Origin: Paenibacillus sp. FSL H8-0548
GTDB taxonomy: Bacteria > Bacillota > Bacilli > Paenibacillales > Paenibacillaceae
Reading direction: 5' to 3'
Length of the DNA stretch: 64,000 nt
NCBI RefSeq assembly: GCF_038630985.1
Contig: NZ_CP152049.1
Location: 3,119,501 to 3,183,500, forward strand
This document shows, piece after piece, positions 25,344 through 34,218 of this stretch (its first letter is position 1; every line of letters starts with the position of its first letter). The position numbers were made by a program, and so were the translations under genes. The notes beneath the pieces are model-generated. The model did not search any database. It was not told where the DNA came from and saw only the letters and a program-made list of their open reading frames with translations.

Positions 25344-26009
25344 ATGGTGGACAGTATTATTATATTTATTGAGATTGTCTTAATTAATGTATTGCTTAGC
25401 GGAGATAATGCTATTGTCATTGCAATGGCGAGCGGTCAGCTTCCACCCGAGCAGCGCAAACGCGCCGTTTGGTGGGGAGCGCTTGCTGCTGTAGGGCTTA
25501 GATGTCTATTAACCTTAGTTGCAATAAAGCTGCTGGCGGTCCCATTCTTGCAGGCGATCGGTGCTTTGCTGCTGTTTTATATTGCAGTAAAGCTGCTTGC
25601 GGAGGCAGGGGAGACGCATGGCTCGCATAGGGTGAAAAAAGCTAAAACGATTGGTCAAGCGATTTGGACCATCGTGGTAGCTGATTTCGTTATGAGCCTG
25701 GACAATGTTCTTGCTATAGCTGCTGTTGCAGATGGCGATCCGGTTCTCATTGTGCTGGGAATCGCTCTTAGTATTCCTATGATTATTTGGGGGAGTCAAA
25801 TACTGGGGACCCTTCTTCAAAAGTTTCCTGCTCTCTCATATATTGGTGCCGCTTTGCTTGCTTATGCCGCTGGAGGAATGTTGATGCATGACCCTGGAAT
25901 GAATAAATTGCTGTTTCATGGCTCCAAAATGCTTGCTGAAGCGATTCCGCTGCTATGCGTGCCGCTTGTTATCTTTCTTGCTATTGTCAAAAAAAAGCCC
26001 GTTTCATAA
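25344..26009 (+). CDS. TerC-family membrane protein (YjbE-like)
   Basis: A 221-residue protein with seven hydrophobic segments and the same paired motifs (LSGDNAIVIAMA, about residues 16-27, and MSLDNVLAIAAVA, about residues 115-127). The length and the VNIE-type N-terminus (IFIEIVLINVLLSGDNA) resemble the YjbE subgroup. Metal-ion (Mn2+) transport is the likely role by family. ATG 25344 has AGGGGAGGG upstream. Its divergent neighbour belongs to the same superfamily but is clearly different in sequence, so this is an old paralogous pair rather than a recent duplication. Confidence 0.92.
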   Translation: MVDSIIIFIEIVLINVLLSGDNAIVIAMASGQLPPEQRKRAVWWGALAAVGLRCLLTLVAIKLLAVPFLQAIGALLLFYIAVKLLAEAGETHGSHRVKKAKTIGQAIWTIVVADFVMSLDNVLAIAAVADGDPVLIVLGIALSIPMIIWGSQILGTLLQKFPALSYIGAALLAYAAGGMLMHDPGMNKLLFHGSKMLAEAIPLLCVPLVIFLAIVKKKPVS

Positions 26010-26176
26010 GGTTTATGAGTGGATATAAATAAGTAAAATAAGAAGTGAAGGTTTTTTTTTGCTCAAAGGTCTCTACGTACTGGTATTTTTGCCTCAGTTC
26101 CTTTAAACTAATATAGATAAAAACTGTCGTCTTTCGTCAACATATGCGAATGACGTTGTAAGGAGCGGAAGCGCGA

Positions 26177-26659
26177 ATGCCTAATAACAAATATTCCGCT
26201 GGAATTATTTTGCTGTTAGTCGGGCTCGTTATTTTGTTGGGCAAGTTAGGTGTATTCAGCTTCCTGGGCGCAGTCTTCTGGCCACTGCTCGTTCTGATAC
26301 CTGGAATACTGCTGCATGTGCTTTACTTTGGCAGATTAGTTCCGGCGGTCGTGCTAGTCCCAGGCGGAATGCTCGTCGTTTATGCCCTGCTGTTTATCGT
26401 CTGCAACCTTTTTGGATGGGATAGCTTGAAATATTTGTGGCCGCTGTTTATTTTTGGTGTGGCAGCTGGTCTTTACGAATATTATTTGTTCGGTTCATCC
26501 ATACCTCGTGTTGTACTCACGGCATCGCTTGCGCTTGCTGCCGCATCGGCCGTGTTTGTTGTGCTTGTTCTATTGTGGAGCTGGGGGATTTATGCGATTG
26601 CTGTTGCTTTAATTGCAGCAGGTGGTTGGTTGATGCTTGGCAAACGCAGACGCTGGTAA
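26177..26659 (+). CDS. Small polytopic membrane protein, LiaI/LiaF-like N-terminal type
   Basis: A 160-residue protein with at least four to five hydrophobic helices and almost no loops. The start SAGIILLLVGLVILLGKLGVF followed by FWPLLVLIPGILL resembles the LiaI-LiaF-like transmembrane region (DUF5668-type) found in envelope-stress modules, but no LiaF-like C-terminal domain follows. Function unknown. ATG 26177 has AAGGAGCGG upstream. It lies 38 bp before typA and may share its transcript. Confidence 0.7.
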   Translation: MPNNKYSAGIILLLVGLVILLGKLGVFSFLGAVFWPLLVLIPGILLHVLYFGRLVPAVVLVPGGMLVVYALLFIVCNLFGWDSLKYLWPLFIFGVAAGLYEYYLFGSSIPRVVLTASLALAAASAVFVVLVLLWSWGIYAIAVALIAAGGWLMLGKRRRW

Positions 26660-26697
26660 GGATTTAAATAAAAAACAAATGGAGTGGATTACAAGTT

Positions 26698-28539
26698 ATG
26701 CAAGCAAGAGAGAATTTACGGAATATCGCCATTATTGCCCACGTTGACCATGGTAAAACGACATTGGTTGACAAACTGCTACAACAATCAGGAACGTACC
26801 GCGATCATGAAGCAGTGCAGGAACGTGCAATGGATTCCAATGACATTGAGCGTGAGCGCGGGATTACAATTTTGGCAAAAAACACAGCAATTAACTACAA
26901 AGATTATTTGATCAATATCGTTGATACGCCTGGACATGCTGACTTCGGCGGCGAGGTTGAGCGTATTATGAAAATGGTTGATGGTGTACTTTTGGTCGTT
27001 GACGCATTTGAAGGCTGCATGCCGCAAACAAAGTTCGTTTTGCGCAAAGCGCTTGAGTCGAACCAAACGCCAATCGTTGTAGTAAATAAGATTGACCGTC
27101 CGAACGCAAGACCTCAAGAGGTTGTTGATGAAGTGCTTGACCTATTCATCGAGCTAGGCGCAAATGATGAGCAGCTTGAATTCCCGGTTGTTTTTGCTTC
27201 CGCTTTGATGGGTACTTCAAGTCTTGATCCTGAGAAACAGGACGAGAACATGGAAGCACTATACGAGACAATCGTAAGCAATATTCCAGCTCCAACTGAA
27301 GATGTTGAAAAACCACTCCAATTCCTCGTTACATTGCTTGATTATAATGAGTACCTTGGTCGTGTTGCGATTGGCCGTGTTAACCGCGGAGTAATCAAGC
27401 AAGGTCAACAAGTTGCTGTAATGACTCGTGAAGGCGGCACAAAACAAGCTAGAATCGAGAAATTGTTCGGTTTCGTAGGCTTGAAGCGTGTTGAGATTGC
27501 TGAAGCAGGCGCGGGCGACATCGTTGCAATTGCGGGTATTCGCGAAATCAACATCGGCGAAACGATTGCTGATCCACAAAATCCTGAAGCTTTGCCGGTT
27601 CTCAAAATTGATGAGCCTACCCTTCAAATGACATTCCTTGTTAATAACAGTCCATTTGCAGGTCGCGAGGGTAAATGGGTTACATCCCGTAAGCTTCGTG
27701 AGCGCCTCTTCAAAGAGCTTGAGACAGACGTTGCACTTCGTGTTGATGAAACGGACAGCCCTGATGCATTTATCGTTTCAGGCCGTGGTGAGCTTCACCT
27801 AAGTATTCTAATCGAGAACATGCGTCGTGAAGGTTTTGAGCTTCAAGTATCCAAACCAGAGGTTATCATTAAAGAAATCGATGGTTCGAAGAAAGAGCCT
27901 TACGAGCGTTTACTAATTGATACACCAGAAGAAAGCATGGGCGCTGTTATGGAGAGCCTTGGAACTCGTAAAGCTGAAATGCTGAACATGATCAACCACG
28001 GCAACGGACAAGTGCGCTTGGAGTTTAAAATTCCTGCACGCGGCTTGATTGGCTACCGTACACAGTTCCTGACATTGACACGCGGTTACGGCATTATGAA
28101 CAACGCATTTGACAGCTACGGTCCTCTTGCAGGTTCTGGTGTTGGCGGACGTCACCAAGGCGTGCTTGTTGCAAGTGAAAACGGCACAACGACATTCTAC
28201 GGCATGCTGGGTGTTGAGGATCGCGGTATTCAGTTCTTGGAGCCGGGTGCTGAAATTTACGAAGGCATGATCGTTGGCGAGCATACTCGTGAGAATGATA
28301 TCATCGTTAACATCTGTAAAGTGAAACAGCTGAATAACATTCGTTCTGCTGGTAAAGATGATACCGTTACACTAAAAAGCCCACGTCTATTCTCACTTGA
28401 GCAAGCGCTTGAGTATTTGAATGATGATGAGCTATGTGAAATTACTCCGAAGACGATTCGTCTTCGCAAAAAAATATTGAATAAAAGCGAGCGCGAGCGT
28501 GCGGACAAAAACCGTAAAAATGCTCAAGCCAGCGTTTAA
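26698..28539 (+). CDS. typA: Translational GTPase TypA/BipA
   Basis: A 613-residue GTPase of standard length that binds the ribosome and aids assembly or translation under stress and cold. Seen: G1 AHVDHGKT, G2 region ERERGITI, G3 [10 protein letters not shown]4 NKIDRP, then EF-G-like domains and the TypA-specific C-terminus ([46 protein letters not shown]). It corresponds to ylaG at the head of the Bacillus yla cluster, and here too it is followed by a ylaH-like gene. ATG 26698 has GGAGTGG upstream. Codon use appears more biased than in neighbours, in line with strong expression (impression only). Confidence 0.97.
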   Translation: MQARENLRNIAIIAHVDHGKTTLVDKLLQQSGTYRDHEAVQERAMDSNDIERERGITILAKNTAINYKDYLINIVDTPGHADFGGEVERIMKMVDGVLLVVDAFEGCMPQTKFVLRKALESNQTPIVVVNKIDRPNARPQEVVDEVLDLFIELGANDEQLEFPVVFASALMGTSSLDPEKQDENMEALYETIVSNIPAPTEDVEKPLQFLVTLLDYNEYLGRVAIGRVNRGVIKQGQQVAVMTREGGTKQARIEKLFGFVGLKRVEIAEAGAGDIVAIAGIREINIGETIADPQNPEALPVLKIDEPTLQMTFLVNNSPFAGREGKWVTSRKLRERLFKELETDVALRVDETDSPDAFIVSGRGELHLSILIENMRREGFELQVSKPEVIIKEIDGSKKEPYERLLIDTPEESMGAVMESLGTRKAEMLNMINHGNGQVRLEFKIPARGLIGYRTQFLTLTRGYGIMNNAFDSYGPLAGSGVGGRHQGVLVASENGTTTFYGMLGVEDRGIQFLEPGAEIYEGMIVGEHTRENDIIVNICKVKQLNNIRSAGKDDTVTLKSPRLFSLEQALEYLNDDELCEITPKTIRLRKKILNKSERERADKNRKNAQASV

Positions 28540-28555
28540 GAGCAAGCCAATAATC

Positions 28556-28596
28556 AAACGTAAGGTTTTGCAAACGCAAAGCCTTACGTTTTCTTT
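28556..28596 (+). terminator. Terminator after typA
   Basis: AAACGTAAGG...TTTGC pairs with GCAAA...CCTTACGTTT around a four-base loop, followed by TTCTTT. A strong hairpin. Confidence 0.9.
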
Positions 28597-28600
28597 AAAG

Positions 28601-28644
28601 TATAAGTGGGATTATAAGTTTTTTAACTTATAATCCCACTTATA
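28601..28644. repeat. 44-bp perfect inverted repeat after the typA terminator
   Basis: TATAAGTGGGATTATAAGTT (28601-28620), TTTT, then the exact reverse complement (28625-28644). All 20 pairs match. It lacks a following T tract, so it is not an ordinary terminator. It sits between the typA terminator and the ylaH ribosome binding site. Confidence 0.85.
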
Positions 28645-28717
28645 TTTCACAATGAAAAGGTAACCGTGCAACTTATACATGGCGAGAAGCGTTAAAAAGG
28701 AGAAGGAGGTAAACAGC

Positions 28718-29029
28718 ATGCAGGCGTGGTTCAGCGATCATAAACTCATTTCTTATTTAATCATATTAGGCTTTACAATATACATATTCAATAAAGTGTT
28801 CCGTGCACAGCAAAAGCTGCCGTTGTTAAAGGAAATATTAGTGTATGCTTTGATTGCGTTCGGTTCCTTTGTTCTTATGATTTTACAGGTAGATAAGCTG
28901 CCAATTATACAATGTATGGGTATAGCTGTGCTTATGATGCTTATGCTGAGAGGCCGTCAGCTGTATGACAAATGGAAGGGCAATAAAGCGGACGATAATA
29001 GACAGCAAAATGCGGAATCAGGCAAATGA
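28718..29029 (+). CDS. ylaH: YlaH-like membrane protein
   Basis: A 103-residue protein with two or three hydrophobic helices (LISYLIILGFTIYIFNKVF, ILVYALIAFGSFVLMILQV, then CMGIAVLMMLMLR) and a short charged tail. The sequence and the position after typA match YlaH of Bacillus, whose role is unknown. The start at ATG 28718 was chosen because AAGGAGGT lies seven bases upstream; an in-frame ATG at 28679 lacks such a site. It overlaps the next gene by 4 bp. Confidence 0.85.
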   Translation: MQAWFSDHKLISYLIILGFTIYIFNKVFRAQQKLPLLKEILVYALIAFGSFVLMILQVDKLPIIQCMGIAVLMMLMLRGRQLYDKWKGNKADDNRQQNAESGK

Positions 29030-29298
29030 AGCTGGAGGACGCATTATTTAACTGGCTGCAAATAAAGGTAGTATCGGATGCCCGGCAAGAGGATCAATCA
29101 GCTCTGGATACGCTTGCTTTTTTCGAACAAATATTATCCGAAGATCATGGCTTAACTGACTACTCCATCATCAAAATCGATGATACGATGATTCATGTGA
29201 AATATGTGAAGGAAAGCCGTTCAAAGCTGCAGCTATATCCACGTGAGCTTGGAGAGCAGCTTCTAACAGACATCGAATCCAATCCTAAATATAACTGA
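29026..29298 (+). CDS. Conserved-looking 90-residue hypothetical protein
   Basis: A 90-residue acidic, soluble protein (KLEDALFNWLQIKVVSDARQ start, then DTLAFFEQILSEDHGL). It starts within the stop of ylaH (ATGA overlap), showing translational coupling, and lies 17 bp before the LCP gene. No motif was recognised. Its position in the yla block suggests a conserved small protein of Bacillales, but I cannot name it. Confidence 0.75.
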   Translation: MKLEDALFNWLQIKVVSDARQEDQSALDTLAFFEQILSEDHGLTDYSIIKIDDTMIHVKYVKESRSKLQLYPRELGEQLLTDIESNPKYN

Positions 29299-29315
29299 AT
29301 TTGAAGGTGGCACAT

Positions 29316-30368
29316 ATGAGCAAAGGTTCTACGGAATTACCATCAAGAACGGCGGCGCGACAGCAGGCAAGTAAAACAAAAAAACCAAAGCCGCGTAAAA
29401 AACGTTCTATTTTAAAAACCTTTTTTATTTTGCTATTTGCTGTATTGCTCATTATTGCTGCGGGTCTAGCGTATTTAGTCTTTAAGGCAGATGAAGCGAT
29501 AAAAGATATCTCTACAGTACCTGCTGATACGGAAGTCGCCGTGCCAGCCGCAGAGTCTGTGAAGAAGAAGGCTGTTGGAATGCTGCTGATGGGCATTGAT
29601 TCTAGAAGTCATGGTGGAGGCCTGAATACGGATGTTATGATGGTTGCCGTATTTAATCCAAACAAGTCAGCAACCATTGTGACGATCCCGCGTGACACCA
29701 TTGTTGATGTCGATGGCTATAGAGCTCGCAAAGCCAACGCTTTTTATGCTGACTTTTATATGAATGCACTAAATTCCAAAAAACTGTCAAAGGAACTGGC
29801 TTACGCAGATGCGAAACAGGAAGTGCGTAATGTTATGAGCAAGCTGTTCGATATAGACCTTAAATATACTGCCGTAATTAATTTCCAAGGCTTCGCGGAT
29901 GTTGTGGATGAGTTTGGCGGTGTAGAGGTAGATGTCGATATGCGAATGAAATATACCGATTCCGCCGACGGCACAAATATCGACCTGGAGAAAGGCTTTC
30001 AGCTGCTGAGCGGCGAGAAGGCGCTGGATTTTGTACGCTATCGCAAATCGAATAACGGTAAAAATATGTCAAGCGACTTTGATCGCAACAAAAGACAAAG
30101 CCAAGTTATTGGTGCACTTACAGACAAATTAAAATCTTTGAATGGTGTTACGAAATTAAGTTCTGTTATCGACGCAGTTGGGAATAATCTAACTATGGAT
30201 ATGCCTTCCAAGGAGATCGTCAATATGATGACCACTTATGTTGGCATGGGCCGAGACGAAGTTGCTTTTATTCCTCTTGAGGGAACTTGGAAGAGTCCTT
30301 ACGTCTATTTAAGCGACTCAGCGCTGGCAGAAGCTAAGGCTGCGCTTCAAGCAAAAATGGCTGAATAG
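29316..30368 (+). CDS. LytR-CpsA-Psr (LCP) family cell-wall ligase
   Basis: A 350-residue membrane-anchored enzyme. A lysine/arginine-rich cytoplasmic start, one membrane helix about residues 37-57, then the extracellular LCP domain: MGIDSRSHGGGLNTDVMMVA, ATIVTIPRDTIVDVDGY, YADAKQEVRNVMSKLFDIDL, FQGFADVVDEFGGVEVDV and LDFVRYRKSN...DFDRNKRQ. LCP proteins attach teichoic acids or other glycopolymers to peptidoglycan from polyprenyl-phosphate carriers. ATG 29316 follows GAAGGTGG and was preferred to an upstream TTG (29301). Located in the ylaH-phoH block, which lacks an LCP gene in Bacillus subtilis as I recall it. Confidence 0.92.
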   Translation: MSKGSTELPSRTAARQQASKTKKPKPRKKRSILKTFFILLFAVLLIIAAGLAYLVFKADEAIKDISTVPADTEVAVPAAESVKKKAVGMLLMGIDSRSHGGGLNTDVMMVAVFNPNKSATIVTIPRDTIVDVDGYRARKANAFYADFYMNALNSKKLSKELAYADAKQEVRNVMSKLFDIDLKYTAVINFQGFADVVDEFGGVEVDVDMRMKYTDSADGTNIDLEKGFQLLSGEKALDFVRYRKSNNGKNMSSDFDRNKRQSQVIGALTDKLKSLNGVTKLSSVIDAVGNNLTMDMPSKEIVNMMTTYVGMGRDEVAFIPLEGTWKSPYVYLSDSALAEAKAALQAKMAE

Positions 30369-30449
30369 CCATAGACTGCGGCTACGGATTTGGATATAAT
30401 AGGTGTACAGAGGCCATTTTTGAAATCTGTTCAGAAGGGGGTCATGCTT

Positions 30450-30692
30450 ATGACCGACACCGTATTCGCAATTTCCAAGCAGCCATTCGTAGTATTGCCT
30501 GCACAAACGATTGTTCAATTGCACAAGCATGATACGGTATTGTACTTCCCTTTGTCCTCTGGCATGACAGCTAGTGGTAACGCTGCTAATGGAGTAGGCT
30601 TGTCCACTGCTTTCACGCGCAACCAACCGAATAAGAACAGTGCTGCAGACAACTTGATTGTACAAGTTTATGCTGCCATGAAGAAAGCCTAG
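30450..30692 (+). CDS. 80-residue hypothetical protein
   Basis: A small soluble protein of about 80 residues (TDTVFAISKQPFVVLPAQTI start; Asn/Ala/Ser-rich middle; DNLIVQVYAAMKK end). AAGGGGG at 30435-30441 fits ATG 30450 best; ATG 30444 is two bases from that site. A clear terminator overlaps its stop codon, which supports a real gene. No motif recognised; function unknown. Confidence 0.6.
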   Translation: MTDTVFAISKQPFVVLPAQTIVQLHKHDTVLYFPLSSGMTASGNAANGVGLSTAFTRNQPNKNSAADNLIVQVYAAMKKA

Positions 30693-30716
30693 TGAATAGC
30701 TCACTAGGCTTTTTGT
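30685..30716 (+). terminator. Terminator after the 80-residue gene
   Basis: AAGCCTAGTGA (from 30685) pairs with TCACTAGGCTTT around a short loop, followed by T. The stop codon of the preceding gene lies within the left arm. It also separates this gene from the convergent lipoprotein gene. Confidence 0.88.
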
Positions 30717-30731
30717 GTCTTCAGGGAGTCT

Positions 30732-31271
30732 TTACAATTTCTTATTTTTTTGCGGGGCATTTTCTTTCTCAAGCTCATCCGGCATCACATCGCGCGGCAT
30801 TTGTGGAATGATTCTTCCTACAATATCGGCCAACTCTTCTGCGAATCCAAGGATAGGTCTGCCGCGCTTAATATCGGCTCCAATCTCATTAATTCGCTCT
30901 GAGATGTCGATGTCCGCTGTAACTAGCGCGTCAACGCCGTAAGGATCTTTGTGGAAGGCTTCCGCAACAGAATATTTAATTGTTCCTACTCTCGAGCGGT
31001 CTAGCTTGGCATCTACATCAATGCCGACAATCGCTGTGTTGCCGAATACTACACAGTGAGCATTCGTAACGCCGTCAATTCCTTTGGCCAACTGCTCCAG
31101 ATGTGCCGCCACCTGCTTTGAGTTTGTTATTTCTTTCTTGCGCGGTTCGGTTTGCTGAGTCTTGACGCGGCCGTTATTTTGAGGAGAGGGTGATGTCTCA
31201 TTACGTGCGACGGTGCTGCAGCCTGTCGCTACAATCGCAATAATGATCGTTGAAATAAACCATTTGAACAT
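30732..31271 (-). CDS. YhcN/YlaJ-family sporulation lipoprotein
   Basis: A 179-residue lipoprotein: FKWFISTIIIAIVATGCS signal with lipobox Cys at residue 18, a Ser/Thr/Gln-rich linker, then the YhcN/YlaJ domain (AAHLEQLAKGIDGVTNAHCV, VFGNTAIVGIDVDAKL, GTIKYSVAEAFHKDPYGVDALVTAD). Members are associated with the forespore or spore coat/membrane, and this position beside phoH matches ylaJ. The start on the minus strand was taken at the ATG with GAGGTGG upstream, removing 17 residues of a longer frame. It is transcribed against its neighbours and converges on the terminator at 30685. Confidence 0.9.
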   Translation of the reverse strand: MFKWFISTIIIAIVATGCSTVARNETSPSPQNNGRVKTQQTEPRKKEITNSKQVAAHLEQLAKGIDGVTNAHCVVFGNTAIVGIDVDAKLDRSRVGTIKYSVAEAFHKDPYGVDALVTADIDISERINEIGADIKRGRPILGFAEELADIVGRIIPQMPRDVMPDELEKENAPQKNKKL

Positions 31272-31389
31272 GTTTGCCACCTCTTTTTTCACGTTGAAAA
31301 TCATATAATGATCTGTCGCCATAGTTTACCCGCAGCTGCGCTTTGCTATGTATGGCCTCTAATGAATATCCAACGCCGGGAGGGTTCTC

Positions 31390-32721
31390 ATGAAAAAAAT
31401 ATTCGTGCTCGATACAAATGTGCTGCTTCATGATCCGCAAGCGATTTTTGCTTTTGATGATAATGAAGTCATAATTCCCGCGATCGTGTTGGAAGAAATT
31501 GATTCAAAGAAGAGGTTGGCAGATGAATTAGGACGAAATGCGCGCTCGATCTCACGGCTTCTCGATAAAATGAGAGAAAAAGGACATTTGCATGAAGGGA
31601 TCGAGCTTCCAAGCGGAGGAGTGCTCAAAGTAGAGTTAAATCACCGCAGCTTTATGCGTGTGCAAGAAATGTTTGGAGATATGTCAAATGATAATCGGAT
31701 TTTGGCGGTCGCGCTGAATTACCATTTGGAGCAGGAGAACGAAGAGGAGAAAAGAAGTATTATTTTGGTCAGCAAGGATGTCCTTGTACGAATTAAGGCG
31801 GACGTGCTGGGCTTGCTTGCACAGGATTATTTATCGGATCGAGTGGTTGTATCCTCAGAGTTTTATTCTGGATATATCACGCTTTATGTTCACCCGGCAG
31901 TTATTGATGAATTTTATTCGTACCGATTTCTTACAGTGAACAACATGCATTTAAATATCCGATTAAACCCGAACGAATTCGTTATTTTGCGTGATGAGAT
32001 GGGCACCTCGAAATCAGCGCTTCTGAAAGTAAGTCAGGATGGTGCGAGATTGGAGCCCCTGTATTTAAGCAATGATCCGGTATGGGGCATTACGGCCCGA
32101 AATGCACAACAGCGTATGGCGCTTGAACTGCTTCTAAATGACGATATCCCGCTCGTAACACTCTCGGGCAAGGCTGGCACAGGCAAGACGCTCCTGGCAT
32201 TAGCAGCAGGGCTCCTGAAGACGGAGGATGAGCATAAGTACAAGAAGCTGCTTATCGCAAGGCCAGTCGTTCCCATGGGCAAGGATATCGGCTATTTGCC
32301 AGGTGAGAAGGATGAGAAGCTGCGTCCATGGATGCAGCCGATTTATGATAATTTAGAATATTTATTCGATACGAAGAAGTCTGGCGATATTGATAAAATA
32401 TTGATGGGGATGGGCAGTATCCAAGTTGAAGCACTGACCTATATTCGCGGACGATCAATACCTGGTCAGTTTATTATTATTGATGAAGCGCAAAACCTGA
32501 CGAAGCATGAAGTGAAAACAATCGTATCCAGAGTTGGTGAAGGAAGCAAAATAGTTCTAATGGGCGATCCTGAGCAAATCGATCATCCATATCTGGATTC
32601 TATTAGCAATGGCCTGACGCATATCGTGGAACGCTTCAAGAATGAGGGGATAAGCGGTCATATGACGCTGGAGAAGGGTGAGCGATCTAAGCTTGCACAG
32701 CTCGCAGCAGACTTGCTTTAA
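31390..32721 (+). CDS. PhoH-family ATPase with N-terminal PIN domain (YlaK-like)
   Basis: A 443-residue protein. The N-terminal PIN nuclease-like domain (KIFVLDTNVLLHDPQAIFAF, then VLEEIDSKK, and later DNRILAVA with acidic residues) is followed by a PhoH P-loop ATPase domain: Walker A LSGKAGTGKTLLALAAG, ARPVVPMGKDIGYLPGEKDEK, and Walker B FIIIDEAQN. This PIN-PhoH fusion (PhoH2-type) is thought to act as an RNA helicase/nuclease; in Bacillus it is YlaK. ATG 31390 has GGGAGGG upstream. A strong terminator ends the unit. Confidence 0.94.
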   Translation: MKKIFVLDTNVLLHDPQAIFAFDDNEVIIPAIVLEEIDSKKRLADELGRNARSISRLLDKMREKGHLHEGIELPSGGVLKVELNHRSFMRVQEMFGDMSNDNRILAVALNYHLEQENEEEKRSIILVSKDVLVRIKADVLGLLAQDYLSDRVVVSSEFYSGYITLYVHPAVIDEFYSYRFLTVNNMHLNIRLNPNEFVILRDEMGTSKSALLKVSQDGARLEPLYLSNDPVWGITARNAQQRMALELLLNDDIPLVTLSGKAGTGKTLLALAAGLLKTEDEHKYKKLLIARPVVPMGKDIGYLPGEKDEKLRPWMQPIYDNLEYLFDTKKSGDIDKILMGMGSIQVEALTYIRGRSIPGQFIIIDEAQNLTKHEVKTIVSRVGEGSKIVLMGDPEQIDHPYLDSISNGLTHIVERFKNEGISGHMTLEKGERSKLAQLAADLL

Positions 32722-32726
32722 AACGT

Positions 32727-32775
32727 AAAGAGCTGTCTCAACAAGGCGTTCTGCTTGTTGAGACAGCTCTTTTTG
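32727..32775 (+). terminator. Terminator after the PhoH gene
   Basis: AAAGAGCTGTCTCAACAAG (from 32727) pairs with CTTGTTGAGACAGCTCTTT (from 32754) and is followed by T. Nineteen paired positions make it one of the strongest hairpins in the window. Confidence 0.93.
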
Positions 32776-32860
32776 CGGTTTTTAACAGGTTCATTTGGAC
32801 AAAATGCCTTTTTATTGTTATCCTATTTTTAGTAGATATAAGGAGGAAAGGAAGAAGGCT

Positions 32861-34156
32861 GTGACTCCCAGAAAATATGTGCCGCTCTTTGTCGGCATGT
32901 TACTGTTAGCAGCATTATTGCTTATCCCGTTCTCTAGGAATACAAATACGGAAAATATTAGCAATCCTGATGGGAAACTAAATGTGCAGCCGGCAATCGG
33001 CAAGCTTGTCATTGATCAGCCCTCGGATATTTATGTAAACGTTTCCTTGCCTGGCTCGCAGTTTGAGACGCTACAGAAGCTCAACCAGCAATTTATGATT
33101 AAATATCCTCATATTCAAGTGAAGCTCAGCAATGACTCACCAAAGAGCAAGTCTTATGAGATGTGGGAGACTCAGAGTCAGCAGGGTGAGGCCTCTGATA
33201 TTATGCTGCTCGATAACGGCTGGGTAAAACCTTTTGCAGTTCGAGGTTTTCTTAAGCCTATGGATAGTATCATGACAGGGGATATTCTCTCAGATCAAAT
33301 GGCTGGATTATTGGACTCGCTTAAATGGAATGGCTATTTATGGGGCGTCCCTAGAGATGTGAACCCTTATGTTGTCGTTTGGAGCGGAGCATTGCTTGAG
33401 GAAGCCGGATTGAAGGAAGCGCCGTCAGAGTGGGCTTCGTTCCAGCAGGCGGCAGAAAAGGTTATTGAGCTTCATCCGCAGGCAAGCATCATCAATTGGA
33501 GTGCTGGCGACTTAGAGCAGCAGCTCGTTTGGCTGGACACGTTTCATAAGGGTTTAGCACAAGTTCGGAAAGTGATGCCTTTAGATGAGTATCAGCTCTC
33601 TCAGCTGGATTGGATGCATCTGATGATGCCTCATATTAGCAGCATTGCGGTTGATGCGATTAGTCAGTTAAACGAGGCCTTTCAAGGCAACAAGCTCTTC
33701 GCAGCTATTATTCCCTGGACGGAATTTGAACGGCTTAATGAGAATTTGCAAAGCAAGCTGGTGGTGGATCGAGATCAAATTGTGTACCCTTGGTTAAATG
33801 GACACAGCTTTGTCATTTCTTCGAATAGCAACGTTGAGGAGGAAGCAATGCTTTGGATTCAGGAGATGACTGATGTAAGCAGTCAGCAGCTCATGTATAC
33901 TGAAACGGGAGCGCTGCCAACGAGAGCCTCTATTTATTCGTATAACAGCATGCTGTCCGGAGAACAAGAGAAGATTCCGCCGCCATGGTGGGAGAAAGTA
34001 TTAAATTCGAAACGCGCGGATACTGAATTGCCTTCACCAGATCCGCAATGGCCCAGAAAATGGGGCTATCGCGAGAATATGTGGAGACTGTATTCTGAAG
34101 ATGCCTTTCAAATAGACGCGTATGCGGCTTCGCTTACGGCTGCAAGCGGGGAATAA
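32861..34156 (+). CDS. Orphan extracellular solute-binding protein, membrane-anchored
   Basis: A ~431-residue family 1 solute-binding protein. The N-terminus (PRKYVPLFVGMLLLAALLLIPF) is one hydrophobic helix without a lipobox cysteine, so it is either a signal anchor or cleaved by signal peptidase I. The mature part shows the family pattern (IYVNVSLPGSQFETLQKLNQ, QGEASDIMLLDNGW, WNGYLWGVPRDVNPYVVVW). The start is uncertain: GTG 32861 with AGGAGGAAAGG upstream was chosen; a longer frame starts at 32795 with TTG and an ATG at 32804, close to the terminator. No permease or ATPase is nearby, so transport partners are unknown; a sensing role is possible. Confidence 0.8.
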   Translation: MTPRKYVPLFVGMLLLAALLLIPFSRNTNTENISNPDGKLNVQPAIGKLVIDQPSDIYVNVSLPGSQFETLQKLNQQFMIKYPHIQVKLSNDSPKSKSYEMWETQSQQGEASDIMLLDNGWVKPFAVRGFLKPMDSIMTGDILSDQMAGLLDSLKWNGYLWGVPRDVNPYVVVWSGALLEEAGLKEAPSEWASFQQAAEKVIELHPQASIINWSAGDLEQQLVWLDTFHKGLAQVRKVMPLDEYQLSQLDWMHLMMPHISSIAVDAISQLNEAFQGNKLFAAIIPWTEFERLNENLQSKLVVDRDQIVYPWLNGHSFVISSNSNVEEEAMLWIQEMTDVSSQQLMYTETGALPTRASIYSYNSMLSGEQEKIPPPWWEKVLNSKRADTELPSPDPQWPRKWGYRENMWRLYSEDAFQIDAYAASLTAASGE

Positions 34157-34159
34157 CCT

Positions 34160-34205
34160 AATAAGAGCCTACTCCACGAACGATGGGATAGGCTCTTATT
34201 AATAT
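34160..34205. terminator. Bidirectional terminator between convergent genes
   Basis: AATAAGAGCCTA near 34160 pairs with TAGGCTCTTATT ending near 34201, with T or A tracts on both sides. It serves the solute-binding protein gene and the minus-strand coiled-coil gene. Confidence 0.85.
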
Positions 34206-34218
34206 AGAAACAAGAGGA

